Origin: Methylorubrum salsuginis
Lineage (GTDB): Bacteria > Pseudomonadota > Alphaproteobacteria > Rhizobiales > Beijerinckiaceae
DNA length: 64,000 nucleotides
NCBI RefSeq assembly: GCF_900114375.1
Contig: NZ_FOSV01000005.1
Location: 1-64,000 of the forward strand
Direction: 5' to 3'
Numbering within the stretch: the first letter of the stretch is position 1; every line of letters starts with the position of its first letter. A program made the position numbers and the translations under genes. This document shows, piece by piece, positions 56,492 through 64,000 of this stretch. Below the pieces are notes generated by a model. The model ran no database searches. It saw only the letters and a program-made list of their open reading frames with translations, and was not told the origin of the DNA.

Positions 56492-58297
56492 TCACGCCGC
56501 GACGGGCGCGGGCAACGTCTGGCTGGACTTCAGCGACAGCTCGGGGTCGAGGCAGAGGATCTCCTCGAACTCGTTGATGCCGTCGACCTCGGTGCCCATG
56601 CTGATGTTGGTGACGCGCTCAAGGATGAATTCGAGCACGACGGGGACCTGATGCTCCGCCATCAGCGCCTCGGCGCGGGCGAAGGCGTCCTTGAACTCGT
56701 TGGGGCTCTTCACCCGGATCGCCTTGCAGCCGAGCCCTTCGGCGACCGCGACGTGATCGACGCCGTAGCCCGGCACCGCGTCGCCCTCCGGCCGCGCGTT
56801 GATGTTGTCGAAGGCCAAGCTGACCTCGAAATCCATCCCGAAGCCGCGCTGCGACTGCCGGATCAGGCCGAGATACGAATTGTTCACGACGACGTGGAGG
56901 TAGGGCAGCTTGTGCTGCGCCCCGACCGCCAGTTCCTCGATCAGGAACTGGAAGTCGTAATCGCCCGACAGCGCGACGATCTTGCGGTCCGGGTCGGCGG
57001 CGCGGACGCCCAGCGCCGCGGGCAACGTCCAGCCGAGCGGGCCGGCCTGCCCGCAATTGATCCAGTGGCGCGGATGGTGGACGTGCAGGAACTGCGCGCC
57101 CGCGATCTGCGACAGGCCGATGGTGGTGACGTAGCAGACGTCGCGGCCGAGCGCCTCGTTCATCTCCTGATAGACCCGCTGAGGCTTGAGCGGCACCTGA
57201 TCGAAGTGGGATTTCCGAAGCATCGCCCGCTTGCGGTGGGCGCAGGCCGAGGCCCAGACCGCGCGGTCGCGCAGCTCTTCCCTCGCCTTCAGATCGCGGG
57301 CAACCGCGATGAACTCGCGCAAGGCCGCGCCGGCATCCGAGACGATGCCGAGATCGGGGCCGAAGACGCGGCCGATCTGGGTCGGCTCGATATCGACGTG
57401 AACGAAGGTGCGGCCCTTGGTGTAGACCTCGACCGAGCCGGTGTGGCGGTTGGCCCAGCGGTTGCCGATGCCGAGGACGAAGTCGGATTCGAGGAAGGTG
57501 CGGTTGCCGTAGCGGTGGCTCGTTTGCAGCCCGACCATGCCGGCCATGAGCGGGTGGTCGTCGGGGATCGCGCCCCAGCCCATCAGGGTCGGGATGACCG
57601 GAACGCCGGTCAGCTCGGCGAACTCGACCAGCAGCTCGCAGGCATCCGCGTTGACGATGCCGCCGCCGGCGACGATCAGCGGGCGCTCCGCCGCCTGGAG
57701 CATGGCAATCGCGCGCTCCGCCTGACGGCGCGAGCAAGCGGGCTTGTAGGGCGTCAGCGGCTCGTAGGCCTCCGCGTCGAACTCGATCTCGGCGACCTGA
57801 ACGTCGATCGGCAGGTCGATCAGGACCGGGCCGGGGCGCCCGGAGCGCATCAGGTGGAACGCTTGGCTGAAGACCTGCGGGACGAGCGCCGGCTCGCGGA
57901 CCGTGACGGCCCACTTGGTGACGGGCTTGGCGATCGACTCGATGTCGACGGCCTGGAAATCCTCCTTGTGGAGCTTGGCCCGCGGCGCCTGACCGGTGAT
58001 GCACAGGATCGGGATCGAGTCGGCCGAGGCCGAGTAGAGCCCGGTGATCATATCGGTGCCGGCCGGGCCGGACGTGCCGATGCAGATGCCGATATTGCCG
58101 GCCTTGGCCCGGGTGTAACCTTCCGCCATGTGCGAGGCGCCCTCGACATGGCGGGCCAGCACGTGGCGGATCGTGCCGCGTGCCCGTAACGCGGAATAGA
58201 GCGGGTTGATCGCGGCGCCGGGAACGCCGAAGGCACAATTCACGCCCTCGCGTTCCATGACGAGAACCGCAGCATCGATCGCGCGCATCTTGGGCAC
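56492..58297 (-). CDS. gcl: glyoxylate carboligase (tartronate-semialdehyde synthase)
   Basis: A 601-residue thiamin-diphosphate enzyme joining two glyoxylates to tartronate semialdehyde and CO2. The N-terminal [15 protein letters not shown] block is diagnostic: Gcl has no catalytic Glu at the usual cofactor-activating position. [15 protein letters not shown] follows. The ThDP-binding motif is [13 protein letters not shown] ending in [12 protein letters not shown]-binding middle domain is expected by family. The GTG start at 58297 has AGGAGG 5 bp upstream. It follows a LysR gene by only 34 very AT-rich bases. Confidence 0.96.
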   Translation of the reverse strand: MPKMRAIDAAVLVMEREGVNCAFGVPGAAINPLYSALRARGTIRHVLARHVEGASHMAEGYTRAKAGNIGICIGTSGPAGTDMITGLYSASADSIPILCITGQAPRAKLHKEDFQAVDIESIAKPVTKWAVTVREPALVPQVFSQAFHLMRSGRPGPVLIDLPIDVQVAEIEFDAEAYEPLTPYKPACSRRQAERAIAMLQAAERPLIVAGGGIVNADACELLVEFAELTGVPVIPTLMGWGAIPDDHPLMAGMVGLQTSHRYGNRTFLESDFVLGIGNRWANRHTGSVEVYTKGRTFVHVDIEPTQIGRVFGPDLGIVSDAGAALREFIAVARDLKAREELRDRAVWASACAHRKRAMLRKSHFDQVPLKPQRVYQEMNEALGRDVCYVTTIGLSQIAGAQFLHVHHPRHWINCGQAGPLGWTLPAALGVRAADPDRKIVALSGDYDFQFLIEELAVGAQHKLPYLHVVVNNSYLGLIRQSQRGFGMDFEVSLAFDNINARPEGDAVPGYGVDHVAVAEGLGCKAIRVKSPNEFKDAFARAEALMAEHQVPVVLEFILERVTNISMGTEVDGINEFEEILCLDPELSLKSSQTLPAPVAA

Positions 58298-58331
58298 GGC
58301 GTCCTCCTTTTTGTGATTTTTTGTTTTTACT

Positions 58332-59309
58332 CTACTTGGAAGCGTCGTTGAATACAGGCGGTTCGATTTGATTTATTCCGCCAGAGAATAACCGAATATT
58401 GTCATCCCGCTCCTGCCACCATGCGCCCCGCAGGCGCGGGGCGAGGTGGCGGATCAGCGCCGTGACCTTGCGCGGCACGAGCTTGGGCGAGGGGAACACC
58501 GCGTAGAGTTCCTGATCGGGCAGGACGTAGCCGGGCAGGCACTCGGTGAGGTCGCCGGCCTCGATCGCGCCCTGCGCGACGTAGCGGGGCAGGATCGCTA
58601 CGCCGAGGCCGGAGCGCGTCGCCGAGAGCAGCGTCGGCAGGTTGTTGGAGCGCAGACAGCCGCGCACGCTCGCCGCGTGCGTCCGCCCGTCGGTGCTGCG
58701 CATCTGCCAGACGGCGTCGCCCTGGACGCTCGAATAGACGATGCAATCGTGACCCGTGAGGTCGTCGGGCGTGGTCAGCGGCTTGGCGCGGGCGAAGTAG
58801 GCGGGCGCGGCCACCATCACCCAGGGGTTGGCGCCGAGATAGCGCCCGCCGAGCGACGAGTCGGTGAGGCGGCCCATCCGCAGCGCCACATCGATGCCCC
58901 GCGCGATGAGATCGACGTAAGCGTCCTCGCAGGTGAGATCGACCTTGAGCCGCGGGTTGGCCGCGATGAACGGCAGCAGCATCGGCCCCAGCACCGCCTC
59001 GCCGAAGGCGACCGAGGTGGAGATACGCAACGTGCCGTCGAGTTCGGCATCGTGCCGGCGCACCAGCCCCTCGGCCTCCTCGATCTGGCGCAGGATGGCG
59101 CGGCAGGTCTCGTAATAGAGCTTGCCCGCCTCGTTGAGGGTGAGGCCGCGGGTGTTGCGGTTGATCAGCCGCGTGCCGAGGCGGTTTTCCAGCCACGCCA
59201 CCGTCTTGGTGACGGTGGATTGGGCGATCTCCAGATCCTCGGCGGCGCGGGAGAAGCTGTTCAGCTCCGCCACGCGGACGAAGACGCGCATGCCGGTCAG
59301 TTGGTCCAT
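58332..59309 (-). CDS. LysR-family transcriptional regulator of the glyoxylate genes
   Basis: A 325-residue regulator. The N-terminal winged helix-turn-helix (1-60) reads [21 protein letters not shown], then [21 protein letters not shown]. The effector domain runs from about 92, with [20 protein letters not shown] and [11 protein letters not shown] typical of the CrgA/DmlR-like subgroup. It lies directly upstream of gcl in the same direction, so it may be cotranscribed with the operon that it probably controls; the more usual divergent arrangement is not seen. The C-terminal tail ([14 protein letters not shown]) is longer than usual. Confidence 0.9.
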   Translation of the reverse strand: MDQLTGMRVFVRVAELNSFSRAAEDLEIAQSTVTKTVAWLENRLGTRLINRNTRGLTLNEAGKLYYETCRAILRQIEEAEGLVRRHDAELDGTLRISTSVAFGEAVLGPMLLPFIAANPRLKVDLTCEDAYVDLIARGIDVALRMGRLTDSSLGGRYLGANPWVMVAAPAYFARAKPLTTPDDLTGHDCIVYSSVQGDAVWQMRSTDGRTHAASVRGCLRSNNLPTLLSATRSGLGVAILPRYVAQGAIEAGDLTECLPGYVLPDQELYAVFPSPKLVPRKVTALIRHLAPRLRGAWWQERDDNIRLFSGGINQIEPPVFNDASK

Positions 59310-59338
59310 GGGGCGCTCCGCGCTGGGCGCGAACGCGC

Positions 59339-59508
59339 CCTCCCCTCTCCCCTCCGCGGGAGAGGGTGGCCCCCGAAGGGGGTCGGGTGAGGGGAGCGAC
59401 GGTTCAGCTTGGCCGCGCTCGATCCGGACTCTCCGGAAGCGTGGTTCCCCTCTCCCGCCCCGCATCCGCGGGGCATCCTCCCCCGCGGAGGGGGGAGGGT
59501 TGCGCGTT
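59339..59508. repeat. two CCCTCTCCC-type hairpin repeats
   Basis: The first copy (about 59339-59396) contains CCCTCTCCCC, CCGCGGGAGAGGG and a CCCCCGAAGGGGG hairpin followed by TCGGGTGAGGGG. The second (about 59447-59508) contains CCCCTCTCCCGCCCC, CCGCGGGG and CCCCCGCGGAGGGGGGAGGG. This wording is familiar from dispersed intergenic elements of Rhizobiales. They lie between the cytochrome gene end and the LysR start, and may end transcription of the molybdenum-hydroxylase operon. Confidence 0.65.
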
Positions 59509-59529
59509 GAGTTTTTCTCAGAGACGACA

Positions 59530-60834
59530 TCACTCGCCCGCCGCGTGGCGCGTGGTCAGCGTCGCGCGCACGCTCGCCACATCCTGCGCCCGCACCGTCG
59601 GCGCCTGGCCGCCCCACTCCGCGCGCATCCAATTCGTCAGATCGACGATGGCGGCATCGTCGAGGTCTGCGGCAAAACCCGGCATCGCCTCCATGCGCTC
59701 GCCGTTCGGAAAACTCTGGGCCGGCAGGCCGGCGAGCACCGCGCGGACGAAGCCCGAGGCGCTCGCGGTGCGGAGCGAGGCGTTGCCGCGCATCGGCACC
59801 GAGACGTGGGGAATCCCCTCCCCCTTCGCGCCGTGGCAGCCGGCGCAGAGGCCGGCATAGGTTTTTTCCGCCCGCGCGGTGACATCGGCCGCCACCGGTG
59901 CAGGGGTCGGCGGGGCGGGGGGCGCTTCCTCCGCCAAGGCATCGCGGTCGAACAGGTAGGCCGCCATCGCCGTGAGGTCGGCCCGGTCCATGTGGCGGGT
60001 GGAGAAATGCACCACGTCGAACATCTGGTGCGTCGCCGAGCCCTGCGCCGAGAGGCCCGAGCCCATGAAGGTCGCGAGGCTCGCGGGCGAGAATCCCATC
60101 CGGGTCAGGCCGGTGGGAGTGATGTCGGGCGCTTCCAGCCCCTCGATCACGGCGCCGGTGAGCGCTTGGCTCTGGCGAAGTCCCTGGGTGAGGTCGCGCG
60201 GGGTGTGGCACTCGCCGCAATGGCCGAGCGCCTCCGTGACGTAGCGCCCGCGATTCCACAGCGCGGAGCGTTCAGGATCGGGCTCGGCCACTGAGGCAGG
60301 GAGATGCAAAAAATTCCAGGCGGCGAGGGTCCAGCGCTGGTCGAACGGGAAGGCGAGGCCGTTCTTGGCATTTGCCACCGGCATCGGCGCGCGGGTCGTC
60401 ATGTAGGCGAAGAGCGCATCGACATCGCCCTCGCTCATCCCGCGATACGAGGTGTAGGGCATGGCCGGGTAGAGGTGGCGCCCACCCGGCGCGATGCCGT
60501 CGCGCAGGGCCCGGTGGAACGCCGCCCGGCTCCAGCCGCCGATGCCTTCCGGGCTCGGCGAGATGTTGGTGGCATGGATCACGCCGAAGGGCGTCTCGAA
60601 CGGCATGCCGCCGGCCCAGGGCGCGCCGCCGCGGGCGGTGTGGCAGGCATAGCAATCGGCCGCCGCCGCGACCTTGGCGCCGTGAGGGGCGAGTTGCTTG
60701 ATCTGCTCGGCGGTCAGCGGCGTCTCGACCTTGCTCGAGACGACGCTGCGGTTGAGCGCGCCGGAGAAGACGAGGCCGGCCAGCGCCGCGCCGCCGACGG
60801 CGAGGCCGGCAAGAGCGATGAGGGGTTTGCGCAT
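59530..60834 (-). CDS. triheme cytochrome c subunit of a molybdenum hydroxylase
   Basis: A 434-residue exported or membrane-anchored protein with an N-terminal hydrophobic signal/anchor (5-25) and three CxxCH haem sites: CYACH (61-65), CGECH (206-210) and CAGCH (330-334). Triheme subunits of this type pass electrons from periplasmic alcohol, gluconate or aldehyde oxidoreductases and nicotinate-type hydroxylases to the respiratory chain. ATG 60834 is used. A GTG at 60846 would overlap the ferredoxin-subunit stop as GTGA. It is the last gene of a three-subunit operon. Confidence 0.92.
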   Translation of the reverse strand: MRKPLIALAGLAVGGAALAGLVFSGALNRSVVSSKVETPLTAEQIKQLAPHGAKVAAAADCYACHTARGGAPWAGGMPFETPFGVIHATNISPSPEGIGGWSRAAFHRALRDGIAPGGRHLYPAMPYTSYRGMSEGDVDALFAYMTTRAPMPVANAKNGLAFPFDQRWTLAAWNFLHLPASVAEPDPERSALWNRGRYVTEALGHCGECHTPRDLTQGLRQSQALTGAVIEGLEAPDITPTGLTRMGFSPASLATFMGSGLSAQGSATHQMFDVVHFSTRHMDRADLTAMAAYLFDRDALAEEAPPAPPTPAPVAADVTARAEKTYAGLCAGCHGAKGEGIPHVSVPMRGNASLRTASASGFVRAVLAGLPAQSFPNGERMEAMPGFAADLDDAAIVDLTNWMRAEWGGQAPTVRAQDVASVRATLTTRHAAGE

Positions 60835-60842
60835 CGCTCGGC

Positions 60843-61388
60843 TCACGCGGTCACGAGGCCGGGGGTGGCGAGCACGAGGTCGCGCACGGCCGCGTGGTAG
60901 CGGACATATCCGGTGCAGCGGCAGATATGCGGGTCGAGCGCTTCGGTGACGACGCGCTCCACCGCCTCGCGCGGCACGGGCGCCGCCTTCAGCCGCTCGA
61001 TCAGCACGGTCGCAGCGGTGACGAAGCCCGGCGTGCAGTAGCCGCACTGGAACGCGAACCCTTCCACGAAGGCCTGCTGGACCGGCGAGAGTGTGAGGCT
61101 GCCGTCGGCGTTCTGCCGGGCATGGCCCTCGACGGTGCGGATCGTCTTGCCCTCGAACCAGTGGGCGCCGGTGATGCAGGTGCGCACCTCCCGCGGCAGC
61201 TTGCCGGGCTCCTCGACCATCACGGTGCAGGCGTTGCAGATGCCCTGGCCGCAACCCATGCGGGCCCCGGTGAGGCCGAGCCATTCGTGCAGGAATTCCT
61301 GCATCGAGACGCCCTGCGGCACCGGCATCGCAACCGGCTTGCCGTTGACGGTGAGCGAGAGGTTTTCGGATTTCGGCAGGGCGGTCAT
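60843..61388 (-). CDS. [2Fe-2S] subunit of xanthine-dehydrogenase-family oxidoreductase
   Basis: A 181-residue protein with two iron-sulfur domains. The plant-ferredoxin-type cluster uses Cys46, Cys51, Cys54 (MGCGQGICNACTV) and Cys71 (RTCITGA). The four-helix domain cluster uses Cys115 and Cys118 (QCGYCTPGF) and Cys156 and Cys158 (HICRCTGY). This is the small subunit of isoquinoline-1-oxidoreductase or aldehyde-oxidoreductase type enzymes. It is coupled to the large subunit by an ATGA overlap. Confidence 0.95.
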   Translation of the reverse strand: MTALPKSENLSLTVNGKPVAMPVPQGVSMQEFLHEWLGLTGARMGCGQGICNACTVMVEEPGKLPREVRTCITGAHWFEGKTIRTVEGHARQNADGSLTLSPVQQAFVEGFAFQCGYCTPGFVTAATVLIERLKAAPVPREAVERVVTEALDPHICRCTGYVRYHAAVRDLVLATPGLVTA

Positions 61389-64000
61389 GCCAGCACCTCG
61401 CGGATGTGCTCGGGGCGGATGGGCAGGCTGTGGAAGCGGTGGCCGATGGCGTGCGCGACCGCGTTGGCGAGCGCGGGCACGACCGCGATCATCACCACCT
61501 CGGCGATGCCCTTGGGCGGATCGGTCTCGGAGAGCGGGGGGAGGATCTCGACGGTCTGGTTCCAGACCGCGACGTCCTTCGAACGGGGCAGCTCGTAGCG
61601 GTTCCAGTTCCACGTGCCGTCGCCGGGCCCGCCCTCGTAGAGCGGCAGGAACTCCTTGAGCGCGTGGCCGATGCCCATGGCGAGCCCGCCCTGGATCTGG
61701 CCCGAGACCAGTTCGGGCACGATCTGGCGCCCGCATTCGAGGATCGAGTGGTGCGAGAGGATCGTCACCGTGCCGCTGCCGGTATCGACGGCGACCTCGG
61801 CCAACGTCGCCATCGGCGCGTAGTAGGTGGTGCCGACATTGTTGCGCTGGGTCGGCGGGTAGAACACTGCCGACCGCTCGACGAAGTGCCAGCCGCCGGT
61901 CGTCATCAGAGCTTGCCGTTCGGCGGAAGCGCCCGCACCGTAGCGCAGCGCCAGGGCGTCGATGGGAAGCCGCGTGCGGCCCGTCCCCGGAAGCTCGAAC
62001 TCGCCTTCCGTCCATTGCCAGCGGTTGAAGGTGTGGAGCGTGACGCCGACCGGCAGGCCGAGCCGTTGTGCTTCGGCCGCCACCGCTTCCAGCGTCAGCG
62101 GGGGTAGGCCCGCGCCCGAGACCTTGCCGTCGGCGAGCCGCAGCTCGTCGGCCCGCATCGTGTGGTACGAGGCGAGCGAACCGCCGCCGAACCCGCGGCC
62201 CCAGAGCGAGCGGGCGGCGGGCCAGAGGGCGTGATCGCGTAAGATGCGGGCAGCGCTGCGGGTGGCGTGGCCGAGATAGTAGGCCGAGTTCGTCGCGCTC
62301 ATCGGCGAGGTGAAGCGCGGCGTCCAGCGCGGGTTCTTGGACAGCCGGTCCTCATCCGCCTGCGGCGTGGTGTAGGGCTGGTCCTCGGTCTCCAGCGGCA
62401 TCTGCGGCCAGCGCACGACGCCGAACTCGGTCGTCTCCGGCACGCGCCCCAGGATCTCGCCGACCATCACGGCCTGCGAGGTGGTGACGCCCGGCCCCAT
62501 CTCGTGGGCGACGTGGCGGAGCGTCAGGCGGCCTTGCGGGTCGATCTCGAGCGAGGCCAGTGCGGCCTCGGCGCCGGTGCCGTAATCCTTGTGGACCTGC
62601 GCGAAGCCGACGCCGTAACGCTTGCCCGGATTCTTCGCCTCAAAGGCCGCCTTCTTCGCCTGCCGCTCGCGCCAGAGCGGGTGCGCGGCGGCCTTTTCCA
62701 GGATTTCATCGTTGCGCAAGGCGCCCGCCGGCACCGCGCCCTGGCTGTTGCGCTGGCCGGAGCGAAAGACGTTGGCGAGCCGCAGCTCGATCGCGTCGCG
62801 CCCGAGCAGCTCGGCCGCCTCGTCCACCAGCATCTCGGTGGCCGACATGGTCTGGAGCGTGCCGTAGCCCCGCGTCGAGCCGGCCTCGACCGCGCGGGAG
62901 GCGAGCGCCACCGCCTGGAAGTCGCTTTTGGGCAGATAGTAGATCGACTGCGCCGCCGTCGCGCCGACGAAGGACACCGACATCGAGAAGTTCGGGCGCC
63001 CGCCCCCGTCGCAGACGTAACGCCCGGTCATCGCCCGGAACCGGCCGCTGGCGCGGTCGATCATCAGGGTGGTGTCCATGGTGAAGCTGTGGCGCTTCAA
63101 GCCGTTCTGGAACTGCTCGAACCGGTCGTTGGCGAGCCGCACGGGCCGTCCCCCGCCGTAGAGTCCGGCGAGGATGCAGAGCAGCGGATGGAGGTGGTGA
63201 TCCTTGGTGCCGTAGCCGACGGTAGTGCCGGCCTTCAGGTCGATCGCGGAAACGGGGAAGCGCGAGGCCTTCACCAGGGCGGCGGCCTGCTCGGCCACCT
63301 CGTAGGGGCCCTGCGTCGCCATCATCAGGTGGAGCGTGCCGGTGTCCGCATCGTACCAGACGTTGCCGTTGTCAGCCTCCATCGCCGAGGCATCGACCGA
63401 TTGCGAGACGTAGGAGCGCTTGAGAACGAGCGCGTCGTCGCCGGCCGCAGCGATCTCGGCGGCGATCGCGTCCGCTGCCGCCATGCCGCGGGCGAAGGGG
63501 CCGTCGGTCCCGGCAGCGGGCCAGGCCGGTTCATCGCCCTTGAAGCCGGAAAAAATCGGCGCGTCGCGGTAGGGCGAGAAACGGTCGTCGCCCTCCGGTC
63601 CGTCGCCCTCGATCCGCACCCAGCGGGTCGCGCCGTAATGCGCCGGCGTCGCGTAGGCCGTCGTCTCGCCGTAGCGCACCACGTCCTCGTTGAAGCGCAC
63701 CGCCCGCTTGGCCGCGGCGTAGCGCGGGTAGTCGTGGTAGATCAGCAGCGCCACCGGCTGGCCCAGCAGCCGCGGGGTCTCGCCCGCGGGCACCAGGAAG
63801 CGGTCGCCGAAGAAGTCGGGATGGGGCGGCACGGCGAGCCCGTCCTTAACGAGATCCTCGTGCAGCACCAGCCGGTCGGGCTGGAGCCCCTCGCCGAAGC
63901 TCGACAGGTCGAGCCCCTCGAAGCGGCGATCCGCTTTTGTCGCGGCGATCAGGAAGGCGTGGGCCTGAATGTCGGGCCAGCCGGCGATGTCGCGGGCGCG
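61385..64000 (-). CDS. molybdopterin-binding subunit of xanthine-dehydrogenase-family oxidoreductase (partial)
   Basis: The frame is open from the right edge to 61385, giving about 871 residues; the N-terminus lies outside the window. It contains the long Mo-cofactor domains of the family: GTTVGYGTKDHHLHPL, STRGYGTLQTMSATEMLVDEAAE, MGPGVTTSQAVMVGEIL and ECGRQIVPELVSGQIQGGLAMGIG. The C-terminal KGIAEVVM carries the Glu expected for catalysis in place of the usual GVGE. Together with the [2Fe-2S] and cytochrome subunits it hydroxylates an aldehyde or N-heterocycle with water. The substrate is unknown. Confidence 0.93.
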   Translation of the reverse strand, partial: RARDIAGWPDIQAHAFLIAATKADRRFEGLDLSSFGEGLQPDRLVLHEDLVKDGLAVPPHPDFFGDRFLVPAGETPRLLGQPVALLIYHDYPRYAAAKRAVRFNEDVVRYGETTAYATPAHYGATRWVRIEGDGPEGDDRFSPYRDAPIFSGFKGDEPAWPAAGTDGPFARGMAAADAIAAEIAAAGDDALVLKRSYVSQSVDASAMEADNGNVWYDADTGTLHLMMATQGPYEVAEQAAALVKASRFPVSAIDLKAGTTVGYGTKDHHLHPLLCILAGLYGGGRPVRLANDRFEQFQNGLKRHSFTMDTTLMIDRASGRFRAMTGRYVCDGGGRPNFSMSVSFVGATAAQSIYYLPKSDFQAVALASRAVEAGSTRGYGTLQTMSATEMLVDEAAELLGRDAIELRLANVFRSGQRNSQGAVPAGALRNDEILEKAAAHPLWRERQAKKAAFEAKNPGKRYGVGFAQVHKDYGTGAEAALASLEIDPQGRLTLRHVAHEMGPGVTTSQAVMVGEILGRVPETTEFGVVRWPQMPLETEDQPYTTPQADEDRLSKNPRWTPRFTSPMSATNSAYYLGHATRSAARILRDHALWPAARSLWGRGFGGGSLASYHTMRADELRLADGKVSGAGLPPLTLEAVAAEAQRLGLPVGVTLHTFNRWQWTEGEFELPGTGRTRLPIDALALRYGAGASAERQALMTTGGWHFVERSAVFYPPTQRNNVGTTYYAPMATLAEVAVDTGSGTVTILSHHSILECGRQIVPELVSGQIQGGLAMGIGHALKEFLPLYEGGPGDGTWNWNRYELPRSKDVAVWNQTVEILPPLSETDPPKGIAEVVMIAVVPALANAVAHAIGHRFHSLPIRPEHIREVLA

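Overview
The window is high-GC chromosomal DNA of an alphaproteobacterium, most probably Methylobacterium or Methylorubrum. This is inferred from the pcm-tolC-popZ-valS neighbourhood, a LexA box of the GTTC-N7-GTTC type, a CtrA-type TTAA-N7-TTAA site, Rhizobiales-style intergenic palindromes, and several small families that are common in that group (DUF6894, DUF1236, MHYT kinases). No species name can be proved from this sequence alone.

Layout. 1-650: the 5' end of a 16S rRNA gene running off the left edge, with its leader, boxA and promoter. 0.65-2.9 kb: small accessory genes (GNAT, two small envelope proteins, PilZ). 2.9-17.7 kb: an export locus. On the plus strand lie an ABC exporter with a wrecked ATPase domain and an HlyD-like partner. 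Converging on them, on the minus strand, are an FkbM methyltransferase, a complete type I secretion ABC transporter, its HlyD adaptor, a 1562-residue protein made almost wholly of about 194 Thr-rich octapeptides, and a TPR/GT41 (SPINDLY/O-GlcNAc-transferase-like) glycosyltransferase. 17.9-21.3 kb: a three-gene overlapping signalling operon. 21.3-29.3 kb: mostly housekeeping (DUF2243 membrane protein, metallo-hydrolase, citrate synthase, glutamyl-tRNA synthetase, ComEC, LexA). 29.5-38.7 kb: a Gly-rich DUF1236 protein, a BKACE plus tartrate-dehydrogenase-like pair, an aldo/keto reductase, small envelope proteins, and an unusual OmpA/coiled-coil membrane/secreted protein operon. 38.9-48.1 kb: a Deg protease, then valS, popZ, tolC, pcm and two tRNAs. 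48.6-52 kb: small genes, a TSUP permease and a DUF808 protein. 52-59.3 kb: a glyoxylate-to-glycerate gene set (LysR, gcl, hyi, glxR, an outer-membrane channel, pyk). 59.5-64 kb: a three-subunit molybdenum hydroxylase with cytochrome c, cut by the right edge.

How genes work together. The strongest candidate for an undescribed system is the 5.7-17.7 kb cluster: dedicated secretion machinery, a giant Thr-rich cargo without signal peptide, and a protein O-glycosyltransferase-like enzyme in one orientation. The cargo gene has a hierarchical repeat. The 24-bp octads are organised in 240-bp units at both ends and 576-bp units in the middle, with a further 1152-bp alternation. A CtrA-like site lies upstream. 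The outer-membrane partner is not in the cluster but could be the TolC-family protein at 44.9 kb. In the glyoxylate region Gcl, GlxR and Hyi convert two glyoxylates to tartronate semialdehyde and glycerate. The order resembles the Pseudomonas gcl-hyi-glxR-ttuD-pykF operon, but a porin-like gene stands where ttuD would be.
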